Shown piece after piece: positions 41,503 to 52,652 of a stretch of DNA of 64,000 nt (position 1 is the first letter of the stretch; each line of letters opens with the position of its first letter). Origin of the DNA: Hyphomicrobiales bacterium (GTDB taxonomy: Bacteria > Pseudomonadota > Alphaproteobacteria > Rhizobiales > Methyloligellaceae). Under the pieces are notes generated by a model, which did no database searches, was not told where the DNA came from, and worked only from the letters and a program-made list of their open reading frames with translations. The position numbers were made by a program, and so were the translations under genes. The DNA lies in the NCBI GenBank assembly GCA_021775525.1, contig JAJFHQ010000068.1, positions 1 through 64,000 of the forward strand, given 5' to 3'.

Positions 41503-42320
41503 TGCGCAACGGCTCCCTGTTCCCGGGCAGGTGCACTGAGGAGTGCGCGCGTTGCTTTCTCAACATCCCCTTGCCGCATCAGGCTTTCACCAACCAGAAA
41601 CGTGCGCACGCCATAAAGCTCGAGCCGCGCCAGGTCGCTGGGCGTGCTGATACCACTTTCAGACACGGTGATCCGGTCACTCGGGACCATCGGGGCGAGA
41701 CGGCCAGTCGTCAAAAGCTTGGTCTCAAAAGTCTTCAGGTCACGATTGTTAATACCGATGAGTGAAGTGTGAAGGCTGAGGGCGCGCTCCATCTCCTCCT
41801 CGTTATGGACTTCGGCCAGCACATCCATGTTCCAGTCTTTTGCAGCAGAGCAAAGCTCCTGCGCTTGGGCATCACTGACACCCGCCAGGATGATAAGAAT
41901 GCAATCCGCGCCCCAGCCCCGCGCTTGCGGCACCTGGTAGGGGTCCAGCATAAAATCTTTGCGCAAAATGGGCAGGGAACAGGCCTCGCGTGCTTCACCC
42001 AGGTAATCGGGGTGACCCTGAAAGGAGGGCTCATCTGTGAGCACGGACAGGCAGGCCGCTCCACCAGCCTCATAGGCACGGGCAAGCGCGGCAGGAGCAA
42101 AATCTTCGCGGATCAAACCCTTGGAGGGACTGGCCTTCTTGATTTCCGCAATCAGAGCGAACGACCCGCTGCCAGATTTTTGCGCAATCGCATCTGCAAA
42201 GCCACGTGGGGGCTTTGCGCTACGGGCCTGCTCCTCAACTCTCGCGAGTGGATGCTCAGCCTTGGCGGCGGAAATTTCTTCGCGCTTGTAGTCGTTTATC
42301 TTGTCGAGAATATTGGCCAT
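41499..42320 (-). CDS. trpC: Indole-3-glycerol phosphate synthase
   Basis: TrpC closes the indole ring in tryptophan synthesis. The 273-residue TIM barrel shows [19 protein letters not shown] (about residues 57-75), the conserved lysine and ASPS segment, [38 protein letters not shown], and SESGI near the end. ATG 42320 was chosen because it gives the family N-terminus [16 protein letters not shown]; the frame runs further upstream into trpD but without conservation. It is monofunctional, not fused to TrpF. Confidence 0.95.
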   Translation of the reverse strand: MANILDKINDYKREEISAAKAEHPLARVEEQARSAKPPRGFADAIAQKSGSGSFALIAEIKKASPSKGLIREDFAPAALARAYEAGGAACLSVLTDEPSFQGHPDYLGEAREACSLPILRKDFMLDPYQVPQARGWGADCILIILAGVSDAQAQELCSAAKDWNMDVLAEVHNEEEMERALSLHTSLIGINNRDLKTFETKLLTTGRLAPMVPSDRITVSESGISTPSDLARLELYGVRTFLVGESLMRQGDVEKATRALLSAPAREQGAVAQ

Positions 42321-42324
42321 GGTC

Positions 42325-43338
42325 TCAAGCGTTGGTGATGCGCACAAGATCGTCAAGGCTTTTACGCGCCGCCCCATTGTCGATAGCCTCAGCGGCCAGC
42401 TTCGCCCCCTCGCCAAGCTCTTCAGCCTTGCCGGTCACGACCAATGCGGCGGCGGCGTTCAAGACCACAATATCGCGGAAGGCCGCGTGCTGACCGGCGA
42501 GGACATCTTCTATCGCCTTGGCATTTTCATCCGCTTCGCCACCAACCAGATCATTTGGGTTTGCCTGCCGCAAACCCGCATCTTCGGGAATGACCTCAAA
42601 CGTGCTCACCGATCCGTCCTTCAATTCAGCCACATAAGTGGGGCCGGTGGTTGTGAGTTCATCAAGCCCATCGCTGCCATGAACAACCCAAACGCGTTTC
42701 GAACCCAGGTTGGAGAGTACTTCGGCCAGAGGCACAATCCAGTCACGCGAGAAAACACCAATCACCTGATATTTTGCATCCGCCGGGTTGGCCAGAGGTC
42801 CGAGCAAATTGAATATGGTCCGCATACCAAGTTCTGCCCGCACGGGCCCGACATGGCGCATTGCGGAATGATGTTTGGGGGCAAACATGAATCCCACACC
42901 GGCTTCTTCAATTGCTTTTGTAACAATCTCCGGGCCGACATCCAGATTGACGCCGAGTGCTGCCAGAACGTCTGCGGAGCCTGATTTCGACGACACAGAC
43001 TTGTTGCCATGCTTGGCAACTGGCACACCTGCGCCCGCTACCACGAAAGCCGTGCATGTTGAAATATTATAGGTGCCCTTGGCATCACCGCCCGTGCCGC
43101 ATGTATCAACGGCTCCGTCAGGCGCAGAAACGCCCGTTGCCTTGGCTCGCATTGCTTGCGCCGCGCCGGTGATTTCCTCAACCGTTTCACCGCGCACGCG
43201 CAGGCCCATAAGAAACGCGCCCATCTGTGCTGGGCTGGCATCACCGGACATCATGATGGCGAAGGCGTCCGCGGCTTCATCGGAGGACAGGGATTGGCCT
43301 TCGGAAACCTTTGAAATAAATTGGGAAAAACCGGACAT
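42325..43338 (-). CDS. trpD: Anthranilate phosphoribosyltransferase
   Basis: TrpD transfers phosphoribosyl from PRPP to anthranilate. The 337-residue protein has the PRPP-binding [15 protein letters not shown] (about residues 79-93), [17 protein letters not shown] (about 105-121), and the anthranilate region [21 protein letters not shown] 43338 was preferred to an in-frame TTG two codons upstream. It sits between trpG (12 bases upstream) and trpC (4 bases downstream), so the three are surely one transcript. Confidence 0.95.
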   Translation of the reverse strand: MSGFSQFISKVSEGQSLSSDEAADAFAIMMSGDASPAQMGAFLMGLRVRGETVEEITGAAQAMRAKATGVSAPDGAVDTCGTGGDAKGTYNISTCTAFVVAGAGVPVAKHGNKSVSSKSGSADVLAALGVNLDVGPEIVTKAIEEAGVGFMFAPKHHSAMRHVGPVRAELGMRTIFNLLGPLANPADAKYQVIGVFSRDWIVPLAEVLSNLGSKRVWVVHGSDGLDELTTTGPTYVAELKDGSVSTFEVIPEDAGLRQANPNDLVGGEADENAKAIEDVLAGQHAAFRDIVVLNAAAALVVTGKAEELGEGAKLAAEAIDNGAARKSLDDLVRITNA

Positions 43339-43350
43339 CCTCAATGCTCG

Positions 43351-43998
43351 CTATACCGCTGCCATGGCTTCATCGAATGGCCCGGCCGGCTCATGTTGAA
43401 TACCAGCCAGATCGAGGAAATTTGCCAGCAAGGCATGACCATGTTGAGAAGCGATGCTTTCAGGATGAAATTGAACTCCGTACAGGGGCAACGCTTTATG
43501 TTGTAGCCCCATGATAACGCCACCATCAGTTTCAGCAGTGATCTCAAAACAGTCCGGCAAACTATCGCGCTCAACAGTGAGGGAGTGATAGCGGGTCGCC
43601 TCGAATTCTGCCGGTAACCCGGCGAAAATGCCCGCGCCGGTGTTGCGCGCCGATGAAGCGCCAGCTCCCAGAACTCGAACCGTGGAAAGTTTCCCGTGCA
43701 TGAGGGTTGGAGCGCGTACTACTTTGCCACCAAACGCCTGGCCGATGGATTGATGCCCCAGGCATACACCCAGGATTGGCACATCGGCGCCAGCGTGCTT
43801 CACCAGTTCAAGGCAAATCCCGGCCTCGTTCGGTGTGCAGGGGCCGGGCGAGAGTACGATGGCCTGTGGACTCTCCTCCAGCACCTGCTCGACGCTTACC
43901 TTGTCGTTGCGGTAAACACGGCACTGCGCTCCCAACTCGCCCAGAAAGTGGACGAGGTTGTAGGTGAAGCTGTCATAATTATCGATAAGGGTCAGCAT
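43351..43998 (-). CDS. trpG: Anthranilate synthase glutamine amidotransferase component
   Basis: TrpG supplies ammonia from glutamine to TrpE; it can also serve PabB for folate. The 215-residue protein is a class I glutamine amidotransferase with the nucleophile Cys79 in [15 protein letters not shown], the oxyanion motif [12 protein letters not shown], and the catalytic His and Glu in [10 protein letters not shown]. TrpE and TrpG are separate here, unlike the fused TrpEG of Rhizobium. A small phosphatase gene lies between this gene and trpE. Confidence 0.94.
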   Translation of the reverse strand: MLTLIDNYDSFTYNLVHFLGELGAQCRVYRNDKVSVEQVLEESPQAIVLSPGPCTPNEAGICLELVKHAGADVPILGVCLGHQSIGQAFGGKVVRAPTLMHGKLSTVRVLGAGASSARNTGAGIFAGLPAEFEATRYHSLTVERDSLPDCFEITAETDGGVIMGLQHKALPLYGVQFHPESIASQHGHALLANFLDLAGIQHEPAGPFDEAMAAV

Positions 43999-44070
43999 GA
44001 GAGTGTTCTAACCTGTGCGTGCCCCAAGCCTCAAGTGATGTCGCAAAGTGGTTAAAGCCGAAAGAGGCAA

Positions 44071-44592
44071 TTAGGCAGGATCCAGGAGTTTTCTAGGAAC
44101 GATAAAGCGCTGCAAATGACCCGCTTCCGGGGCAAGAGACGTCCAATCTCCTTCAAAATTTATCACGGCAAGCGCGGCCGTCGGAAAGTTGGATTCAAGC
44201 TCATCAAATGCATCGGCCTCTCCATCCCCGGATAGGGACGCGGTGAGAGAATACATACCCGGATTGTGCCCAATTACCATCGCATGGCCACAACTTGCAG
44301 GCAGACCCCGCAATATCTGCAACATTTGGGCAGGACCCGAATGATAGAGCCCTTCCTCAAAACGGATTTCTGGCTCGGCTTTCCATTCAGCTTGTGCAAG
44401 TTCCAGTGTCTGGCGGGCGCGTTTGGCGGTCGAGCACAATACCAAGGCCGGGACAAGCCCCTCCTGTTCCATATAAACGCCCATGCGCGGTGCGGCTTTT
44501 TCACCGCGCGGGGCAAGGGGGCGCTCAAAATCGTTGAAACCGGGCTTGTTCCATGACGATTTGGCATGGCGGAACAACGAAAGGGTCACCAT
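44071..44592 (-). CDS. SixA-like histidine phosphatase
   Basis: This 173-residue protein belongs to the histidine phosphatase superfamily, SixA branch. The catalytic motif is LFRHAKSSW with His9. DFERPLAPRGEKAAPRMG follows (typical for SixA), then STAKRARQTLEL and a second histidine in MVIGHNPGMYSLT. E. coli SixA removes phosphate from the histidine of a phosphotransfer protein; the target here is unknown. The gene is embedded between trpE (6 bases upstream) and trpG (72 bases downstream) on the same strand, so it is likely co-expressed with tryptophan genes, although no functional link is evident. Confidence 0.85.
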   Translation of the reverse strand: MVTLSLFRHAKSSWNKPGFNDFERPLAPRGEKAAPRMGVYMEQEGLVPALVLCSTAKRARQTLELAQAEWKAEPEIRFEEGLYHSGPAQMLQILRGLPASCGHAMVIGHNPGMYSLTASLSGDGEADAFDELESNFPTAALAVINFEGDWTSLAPEAGHLQRFIVPRKLLDPA

Positions 44593-44598
44593 GACGCT

Positions 44599-46131
44599 TC
44601 AACCATCATTTGAGCCGGTGGCGAAGCGGACCGCTTCTTCCGCCGCACGGAACAACGCCTTGGCTTTGTTCTGGCATTCGGTTTGTTCTGACAGTGGTAC
44701 GGAATCGGCCACAATGCCGGCCCCGGCCTGCACATGCATCACCCCGTCTTTTACCAGCGAAGTACGAAGCACGATGCAACTGTCCATGTCTCCGTTTGCG
44801 GAGAAATAGCCGACACAACCGGCATAGATGCCACGTTTCTCCTGCTCCAGCTCATCAATTATTTCCATGGCGCGCACTTTCGGCGCACCGGACACCGTAC
44901 CCGCAGGGAACCCGGCCATCAGGGCATCAATTGCATCATGATCAGGATCAAGTTCCCCGACCACATTTGAGACGATGTGCATCACCTGGGAGTAATATTC
45001 GAGGAAGAAACTGTCGGTTACACGAATCGTTCCAACCTTGGCCACGCGGCCCACGTCGTTGCGCCCCAGGTCGAGCAGCATCAGGTGTTCCGCTAGCTCC
45101 TTCTGGTCCGCCAACAACTCTTTCGACAGGGCAGCATCTTCTGCCTTAGTGCTCCCGCGCGGACGTGTCCCGGCAATGGGGCGAATGGTCACTTCCCCGC
45201 CGCGCGCGCGCACCAGGATTTCCGGGCTGGAGCCGACAACAGAGAACCCGTCGAGATTGAGAAAATAAAGAAAAGGAGAGGGGTTCACGCGCCGCAATGC
45301 CCGGTAAAGCGAGAAGGGGGGCAGTGTGAAGGGTGCGGAAAAACGCTGGCTGAGCACGACCTGGAAGATGTCCCCGGCGCCAATATACTCTTTGGCGCGT
45401 TCAACCTTCGCCATGTAATCATCAGGAGACGTGTTTGACTTTGGATCGGGCCGAGGCACATCGGAATAATCGAGCCTTGCCGAATGGGGCAGGGGGGAAT
45501 CAAGACGAAGCAACGCACCGCGCAGGCGTTCAGCAGCCCGGTTATAAGCGTTTTCCGCAGTTACGCCCTCTGCCGGGTGAACCGGCGTGACGGCCGTTAT
45601 TTCATCGGTGACCGCGTCGAAGATGACCATGATGGTTGGCCGGATCATGATGGCATCGGGCGTGCCTATCGGGTCAGGATGACTGCTGGGCAAATGCTCA
45701 ACGAGCCTTACGGTGTCATATCCCATATAGCCGAACACACCGGCGGCCATCGGTGGCAGTTCTTCAGGCAATTCGATGCGCGATTGTGCCAAGAGCTTAC
45801 GCAGGGCCTCCAGCGGGCCACCTTCGCAAGGAGTATAATCTGAACCTTCGAGGGGAGCCTCGTTGATTTCCGCATTGTCCCCATTGGCACGCCATACAAG
45901 GTCTGGATCAAATCCGATGATCGAATAGCGCCCCCTAACCGCGCCGCCTTCCACCGATTCAAACAGAAATGAATAGGGACGCCCGTCGGCCAGCTTGAGA
46001 AAGGCAGAGACGGGCGTTTCCAGATCGGCCACCAGCCGCGTCCACACGACCTGTGGCTGGTCCTTGTCATAGGTCCTGGAAAAGAGTTCTGAAGACGGTT
46101 CTACCCGTCCGATACCGGGCTTTTGTGACAT
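44599..46131 (-). CDS. trpE: Anthranilate synthase component I
   Basis: TrpE makes anthranilate from chorismate with ammonia from TrpG. The 510-residue protein has an N-terminal regulatory part with FLFESVEGGAVRGRYSIIGF (about residues 54-73), matching the tryptophan feedback site. The chorismate-binding C-terminal domain contains IAGTRPRGSTKAEDAALSKE, LLDLGRNDVGRV, FPAGTVSGAPKVRAMEIID and AGAGIVADSVP. It is separated from ppiD by 25 bases. No trp leader peptide or attenuator is visible in that short gap, so transcription probably comes from further upstream. Confidence 0.95.
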   Translation of the reverse strand: MSQKPGIGRVEPSSELFSRTYDKDQPQVVWTRLVADLETPVSAFLKLADGRPYSFLFESVEGGAVRGRYSIIGFDPDLVWRANGDNAEINEAPLEGSDYTPCEGGPLEALRKLLAQSRIELPEELPPMAAGVFGYMGYDTVRLVEHLPSSHPDPIGTPDAIMIRPTIMVIFDAVTDEITAVTPVHPAEGVTAENAYNRAAERLRGALLRLDSPLPHSARLDYSDVPRPDPKSNTSPDDYMAKVERAKEYIGAGDIFQVVLSQRFSAPFTLPPFSLYRALRRVNPSPFLYFLNLDGFSVVGSSPEILVRARGGEVTIRPIAGTRPRGSTKAEDAALSKELLADQKELAEHLMLLDLGRNDVGRVAKVGTIRVTDSFFLEYYSQVMHIVSNVVGELDPDHDAIDALMAGFPAGTVSGAPKVRAMEIIDELEQEKRGIYAGCVGYFSANGDMDSCIVLRTSLVKDGVMHVQAGAGIVADSVPLSEQTECQNKAKALFRAAEEAVRFATGSNDG

Positions 46132-46156
46132 GGCGGTCTCTCAGCCCGAGGCCGCT

Positions 46157-48064
46157 TTAGCGGCGATCCGCGGAATATTGGCGCCCGGTAATCGCATCGT
46201 CCAAGACAATCTGGTTGATTGTAACGCCGTAATCTTGTCGCAGGGCGCGTACATACTGGGCAATGAGATCATCTCCGATTTCTGGAGCAACCGACTTCTC
46301 CAGTGCTTCGCGCGCCTTGCTGTCGAGTGATGCTGGAGCGTTTGCCTCAGTGACCTGAAAGACCAGACGACCCTTGCCCTCCGCTGCAATGCTTGAACCA
46401 TAATCACCTTTTTTGAGCGCGAAGGCCTGCTGCAATGTTGCTAGCGGTATTTTGGCATCCTGATCGTTACGCTTCAGTGGCTTGCTCTCCATAACCTCAA
46501 GCTCAAAACCCGACGCAAGAACGGCGAGTGTCTCACCGTTACGCAATTTGTCGACGAGTTCCTGTCCCTTTTTGGCAAGAAGCGCACGCTCTTCGGTTTC
46601 GCGCAATTTCTTTGCCGCCTCGTCCTTGACGTCATCAAATGGTTTCAGACGCTGCGGCGTCACCTTCTGCACCTCGTACCAGATAAAGCCCCTATCACTT
46701 GTCTCTTCCGGATCTGTCTCAAGGTTTACTTCGGCCGCAAAGATTGCTCTCAAAGTCCCTGCTTGCCTGGCCAAGAGTTCGACCGGTTTGCCATCACTTC
46801 CCATCCCGCGCGCGTCGATGTCCACGATCTCGGAATATTTCAAACCCAGTTTCTTGCCAATTTCTGCCAAAGTCGCCCCACCGGCGCGTTCGTCCTCGAT
46901 TTTATCGTAGGAATCCAAAATGGTCTCGGCAGCCTTTTCCGCAGCCAAACCCGTGGAAATGGTGACGCGCATATCATCAAGCGTCTTGACTATGGCGGGT
47001 TCGATCTTCGTGACCTTGGCGATCACGGTCGCGAGAGCACCGTTGATAGGCTTGCTGACTTCATCCTTGGGCAACGAAAAGACAGCATCCGCCACTGTTT
47101 CGTCGGAGAGACCGGTCTTGGCGATAAGCCCTAGGTCGACATCTTCCTTCGTCAGGCCGCGCCCTTTGGCAACTTCCATGAAATCAGCGCCATTCTGTAT
47201 TTTCTCATAGGCCGCATCGGCCATTGCTTTGTCAGGAAACGGTAACTGCAGTACGGCGCGTCGTTCAGGTGTGTTGAAGCGGGCTTTGTTGTGCTCGAAG
47301 TAAGCCTTGATGTCCTCGTCGCTGATCTTGATGTCTTTGGCCAGGGCCGATGGAGTCAGTACGATAGCGCCAACCTTACGAGACTCAGGCGCCCTGAATT
47401 CACTGTTGTGGGTGTTGTAATAGTTGCGGGCATTTTCCTCTGTCGGCTCGTTGACCTCACCAAACTTCGAGAGCGGTACATTGATATAACTTAATTTACG
47501 CGTCTCGTTTCGGAACTTGTTGGTAGCGTCGAGCATGACCTTGGGAACCTGGTGCGTTGATGTAACCGTCCCCGTAATCTGTTGCAGTATGACTGCGCGC
47601 TGCTGGCGTTGCATAAATGCCTGTTCACTCAGGCTGTTGGCCTGCAACAACTGGTAAAATCTTGCCTGGGAGAAATTACCGTCGGATCCCTTGAACGCAG
47701 CTTCCCGTTTGATCCTCGCTGCGACCGCATTTCCTGTTACGCCAAGCCCCATGGTGTTGGCCTGGGATTCAATCGCGGCATCGCCGATGAGGCGCAGAAG
47801 TATCTGCTGATCGAGGCCCAGCGAACGGGCATCGCTGAAGGTGATATTACGGCCCAGCCGCGTGCTGAGCGTACGCATTTCACGCTGGAACTCGTTTTGA
47901 AAGTCTTGGGACGATATTTCCGTATCACCAACTTTGGCGACTGTCTGCGTGCCATAGCCACCAAAGATATCGGCAACCCCCCAAACGGCAAAGCTCATCA
48001 CCAGCAAACCGATGAAGATTTTGGCTATCCAGGTTCCAGTGCCCTTGCGCAGTGCTTCCAGCAT
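46157..48064 (-). CDS. ppiD: PpiD-like peptidylprolyl isomerase (SurA N-terminal domain protein)
   Basis: PpiD is a periplasmic chaperone anchored in the inner membrane that meets proteins leaving SecYEG. The 635-residue protein has a short cytoplasmic N-terminus and one membrane helix (about residues 16-33, FIGLLVMSFAVWGVADIF). A SurA-like chaperone region follows (about 40-250), then a parvulin-like domain (about 250-370, with FMEVAKGRGLTKEDVDLGLI) and a long helical C-terminal region. Whether the parvulin domain is an active isomerase cannot be judged; in E. coli PpiD it is inactive. It is the first gene of the leftward run and is divergent from tpiA. Confidence 0.9.
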   Translation of the reverse strand: MLEALRKGTGTWIAKIFIGLLVMSFAVWGVADIFGGYGTQTVAKVGDTEISSQDFQNEFQREMRTLSTRLGRNITFSDARSLGLDQQILLRLIGDAAIESQANTMGLGVTGNAVAARIKREAAFKGSDGNFSQARFYQLLQANSLSEQAFMQRQQRAVILQQITGTVTSTHQVPKVMLDATNKFRNETRKLSYINVPLSKFGEVNEPTEENARNYYNTHNSEFRAPESRKVGAIVLTPSALAKDIKISDEDIKAYFEHNKARFNTPERRAVLQLPFPDKAMADAAYEKIQNGADFMEVAKGRGLTKEDVDLGLIAKTGLSDETVADAVFSLPKDEVSKPINGALATVIAKVTKIEPAIVKTLDDMRVTISTGLAAEKAAETILDSYDKIEDERAGGATLAEIGKKLGLKYSEIVDIDARGMGSDGKPVELLARQAGTLRAIFAAEVNLETDPEETSDRGFIWYEVQKVTPQRLKPFDDVKDEAAKKLRETEERALLAKKGQELVDKLRNGETLAVLASGFELEVMESKPLKRNDQDAKIPLATLQQAFALKKGDYGSSIAAEGKGRLVFQVTEANAPASLDSKAREALEKSVAPEIGDDLIAQYVRALRQDYGVTINQIVLDDAITGRQYSADRR

Positions 48065-48273
48065 GATGGTTTCTTTTGCCTCAGGTTATATTTGATGCCT
48101 TGATATGCGCATCGATTTGGTAAAACTTGCCAAGCGCGGGCATCATATGGACCAGAGCCTCATGCGGCAAGGCGGCTCTGCGACATCTCTTCACTGCGTT
48201 AACGGGCCGGCTCGCACGATGCTAAGCAATTCATTATTATGACGTTTCCTTGCCTATATATGGAGTTACTTTA

Positions 48274-49038
48274 ATGACGCAACCACGCCCACTCGTCGCC
48301 GGTAACTGGAAAATGAACGGGGAGCAAGCTTCATGGAAAGAAGCCGAAAGCCTGGCTGGATTACTGGCCGCAGAAACGGCGGTACGCGCCGAGGTCATGC
48401 TCTGTCCCCCGGCCACGCTGATCACCTCGTTTGGACACCAGTTAGAAGGCTCAAAACTCATGGTTGGCGGTCAGGATTGCCATGGTGAGTTATCCGGGGC
48501 GCACACGGGCGATATCTCTGCGGAGATGCTGGCCGATGCGGGCGCTAGTGCCGTGATCGTCGGCCATTCGGAGAGACGTACAGACCATGGTGAAACCAGT
48601 GAAGCTGTCCGCATCAAGGCTGAAGCAGCACACAGGGCAGGGCTGGTTGCTATCATTTGCGTGGGAGAAACCGAAACCGAGCGAAAGCAGGGCGACACCC
48701 TCAATGTCATATGTGAACAGCTTTCCGGATCACTTCCACAGAATGCGAAAGCCGGGAATACGGTCATTGCTTATGAGCCTGTCTGGGCCATCGGGACGGG
48801 GCTAACGCCAACTCTGGACGATGTGGGCGAGGTTCATCGGCATATTCGTGCAGAGTTGACCGGGAAGCTCGGGGAGGACGAGGCTTCAGGTATGCGTATT
48901 CTCTATGGCGGCTCCGTAAAGCCAGACAATGCCGCGGATTTAATGGCCGTTGCGGATGTTAACGGCGCACTCGTCGGTGGCGCCAGCCTGAAAGCAGATG
49001 ATTTCTGGGGCATTGTTTCGGTATATTCCGAAAAGTGA
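48274..49038 (+). CDS. tpiA: Triose-phosphate isomerase
   Basis: TpiA interconverts dihydroxyacetone phosphate and glyceraldehyde 3-phosphate. The 254-residue TIM barrel has the catalytic Lys13 in GNWKMNG, the histidine in IVGHSERR (about residues 98-105), the glutamate in [10 protein letters not shown], and the flexible-loop and phosphate motif [14 protein letters not shown] 48274 was chosen with GGAG (48262-48265) upstream; an in-frame TTG at 48250 is unlikely. The 209-base region to the divergent ppiD gene must hold both promoters. Confidence 0.96.
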   Translation: MTQPRPLVAGNWKMNGEQASWKEAESLAGLLAAETAVRAEVMLCPPATLITSFGHQLEGSKLMVGGQDCHGELSGAHTGDISAEMLADAGASAVIVGHSERRTDHGETSEAVRIKAEAAHRAGLVAIICVGETETERKQGDTLNVICEQLSGSLPQNAKAGNTVIAYEPVWAIGTGLTPTLDDVGEVHRHIRAELTGKLGEDEASGMRILYGGSVKPDNAADLMAVADVNGALVGGASLKADDFWGIVSVYSEK

Positions 49039-49143
49039 CATACCGTCACCGTTTCCATCCTATTGCCACTGGCAACTGAAGCATCAAACAGTTAGTTTGG
49101 CGCCGCCCACCAAGAATCCCACCCGATAGCGAGAGCTAATTTA

Positions 49144-49563
49144 GTGACGAGCTGTTTGAAACGAATTTGCGCAACGTTTCTTGGCCTCATGGCGTTTGCG
49201 CTGTCACTTTCACCGGCAGCGGCAAAGCCGTTGCTCAGTGAAACCTGCGTCAAGTTGGCAGGCGAGCATGTTGAGCTTCGCAAGGCCGGCATTGAGGAGG
49301 CCATGGACCAGCAGGACCCGCAAAAAGCCGGCGAGGCGCTGAAACCGGACGATCTTGCAAAAATCGAACGCTATCTCTTCATCGAGGGTCAAATTCGCTT
49401 TCGCTGCCCCGAAATCAAGCTGCCAAGCATCAAGAATCCAAAAAATGACAAATCGAAGGAGAGTGGGAGTGGAGCGGCAAAAAAGAAACCCGCCAAAAAA
49501 TCTCGAGGCACTCCGTCGCCAACCAATCAAAATTTATTCACTCAACTTGAAGACAGGGGTTAA
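49144..49563 (+). CDS. Hypothetical secreted protein with basic C-terminus
   Basis: This is a 139-residue protein without a recognised domain. The N-terminus is a good signal peptide (FLGLMAFALSLSPAAA, residues about 12-27, cleavage after AAA). The mature part has an acidic and helical stretch with QQDPQKAGEALKPDDLAKIE and two cysteines (near residues 35 and 90). The C-terminal 45 residues are low-complexity, rich in Lys and Ser. The start is GTG 49144 with GAGAG upstream. It lies between tpiA and secG on the same strand; no function can be inferred. Confidence 0.65.
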   Translation: MTSCLKRICATFLGLMAFALSLSPAAAKPLLSETCVKLAGEHVELRKAGIEEAMDQQDPQKAGEALKPDDLAKIERYLFIEGQIRFRCPEIKLPSIKNPKNDKSKESGSGAAKKKPAKKSRGTPSPTNQNLFTQLEDRG

Positions 49564-49678
49564 AGGACAGCTATAAACCCTGTATCGCCCCGTACTGTGT
49601 AAGGGCTGGCCAAAATGCAAGCGCTCCTGTAAAAGGCGAACCGCATAAACACCCGATTACTTGAACTGGAATAATTCT

Positions 49679-50044
49679 ATGGCAACTGTGCTTTTGGTCA
49701 TTCACATCATGGTGGCCGCCGCGCTTGTTGGACTGGTGCTGCTGCAACGCTCGGAAGGCGGTGCGCTGGGCATTGGTGGCAGTGGAGGCAGCGGCGGCGG
49801 ATTAATGTCGGGCCGTGGTGCAGCCAATCTGCTCACACGGGTGACGGCTGTGTTTGCAGCCGCATTTTTCGCGACTAGCATTTTATTGACACTCATCGCC
49901 CAGCAGGGTTCCGGGCCATCAAGCGGGTTGGAGGGTTTTACTATTCAGGGTGATCAGGGCCAGACAGGCTCAGGCAATCCTCTTGAAGGTATGCAGCTGC
50001 CAACGAAGCCGCCATCAGGACCGCAAGTCCCGCAATCTCAATAG
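49679..50044 (+). CDS. secG: Preprotein translocase subunit SecG
   Basis: SecG is a small subunit of the SecYEG protein-export channel. The 121-residue protein has two membrane helices (about residues 3-22 and 51-72) separated by a glycine-rich cytoplasmic loop with LLQRSEGGALGIGG, the family signature. The C-terminal tail is Pro, Gly and Gln-rich. ATG 49679 was chosen over an in-frame TTG at 49661. The setting before pyrG and kdsA is common in alphaproteobacteria. Confidence 0.93.
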   Translation: MATVLLVIHIMVAAALVGLVLLQRSEGGALGIGGSGGSGGGLMSGRGAANLLTRVTAVFAAAFFATSILLTLIAQQGSGPSSGLEGFTIQGDQGQTGSGNPLEGMQLPTKPPSGPQVPQSQ

Positions 50045-50080
50045 CCGTTAATTGCTTGGGCAAAAAGTGTCACAGGCACG

Positions 50081-50100
50081 CTGATTCTGCTTCGAATCAG
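50081..50100. repeat. Perfect 7-bp inverted repeat between secG and pyrG
   Basis: CTGATTC (50081-50087) and GAATCAG (50094-50100) form a perfect seven-base-pair stem with a six-base loop. There is no T-run after it on either strand, so it is not a standard intrinsic terminator. It lies 27 bases before the pyrG start and could be an mRNA structure or a protein-binding site. Confidence 0.5.
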
Positions 50101-50103
50101 TGA

Positions 50104-51756
<1,653 letters not shown>

Positions 51757-51758
51757 CC

Positions 51759-52586
51759 ATGATCCCAAACAGTGTTGTCAAAATTGGTCCCGTGACTGTC
51801 TCCAATACCTCACCCATTGCGGTGTTTGCCGGCCCTTGTGCCCTTGAATCACGTGCCCACGCTCTGGAAACCGCATCCGCTCTGAAAGAAATAGCCGAGC
51901 GGCTGAATATCGGCCTCGTCTACAAATCCTCATTCGACAAGGCCAATCGCACCAGCATGTCGAGCGCACGCGGGTTGGGACTGAAAGAAGCTCTACCCAT
52001 ATTCGCGGAAATCCGAGAGACGCTTGGTGTGCCTGTCGTCACCGACGTTCATGAGCGTGAGCAATGTGCCGCTGTTGCAGAAGCCGTCGATGTCCTGCAG
52101 ATCCCGGCATTTCTCTGTCGCCAGACAGATCTGCTTGTTGCAGCGGCCAAGACGGGCAAGGTGGTCAAGGTCAAGAAGGGCCAGTTCCTTGCCCCTTGGG
52201 ACATGAAGAATGTGGTTGAGAAAATCTTTGAAGCTGGAAACCCGAATGTCCTCGTGACCGAGCGTGGCGCCAGTTTCGGTTACAACACGCTTGTGTCCGA
52301 CATGCGCGCGCTGCCTATACTGGCCGAGACCGGTTGTCCGGTCGTGTTTGATGCGACACATTCCGTGCAACAACCGGGAGGGCAGGGCGCAACAAGCGGT
52401 GGCCAACGCGAATTCGTACCCGTCCTGGCGCGCGCCGCCGTTGCGGTCGGCGTAGCGGCGCTATTTATCGAAACCCACGCAGACCCAGACAAGGCGCCCT
52501 CCGATGGTCCCAACATGGTGCCTCTCAACGAATTTGAAGCACTGCTGAAAGAGCTTCAGGCCATTGATGCAGTTGTGAAGGCCTAG
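51759..52586 (+). CDS. kdsA: 3-deoxy-8-phosphooctulonate synthase
   Basis: KdsA condenses arabinose 5-phosphate with phosphoenolpyruvate to KDO 8-phosphate for the lipopolysaccharide inner core. The 275-residue barrel shows [10 protein letters not shown] (residues 23-32), [39 protein letters not shown], and [11 protein letters not shown]. Cys27 occupies the position that is asparagine in E. coli KdsA and cysteine in the metal-dependent class (as in Aquifex), so this enzyme is predicted to need a divalent metal. It directly follows pyrG. Confidence 0.95.
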   Translation: MIPNSVVKIGPVTVSNTSPIAVFAGPCALESRAHALETASALKEIAERLNIGLVYKSSFDKANRTSMSSARGLGLKEALPIFAEIRETLGVPVVTDVHEREQCAAVAEAVDVLQIPAFLCRQTDLLVAAAKTGKVVKVKKGQFLAPWDMKNVVEKIFEAGNPNVLVTERGASFGYNTLVSDMRALPILAETGCPVVFDATHSVQQPGGQGATSGGQREFVPVLARAAVAVGVAALFIETHADPDKAPSDGPNMVPLNEFEALLKELQAIDAVVKA

Positions 52587-52652
52587 AATAACTGGCAAAT
52601 TCAGTTGCCTCGGCAAGAGCAATTTTTGGCCCTCGGTTAGTGAGTCTGATAC

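Noticed and set aside
46132..46156. A trp attenuator or leader peptide before trpE
   Set aside because: Only 25 bases separate ppiD and trpE, too short for a leader peptide with tryptophan codons and alternative hairpins.
52587..52652. A terminator after kdsA (GGCAA/TTGCC and a nearby T-run)
   Set aside because: The stem has five base pairs and the T-run is displaced by about 15 bases, so it does not fit an intrinsic terminator.
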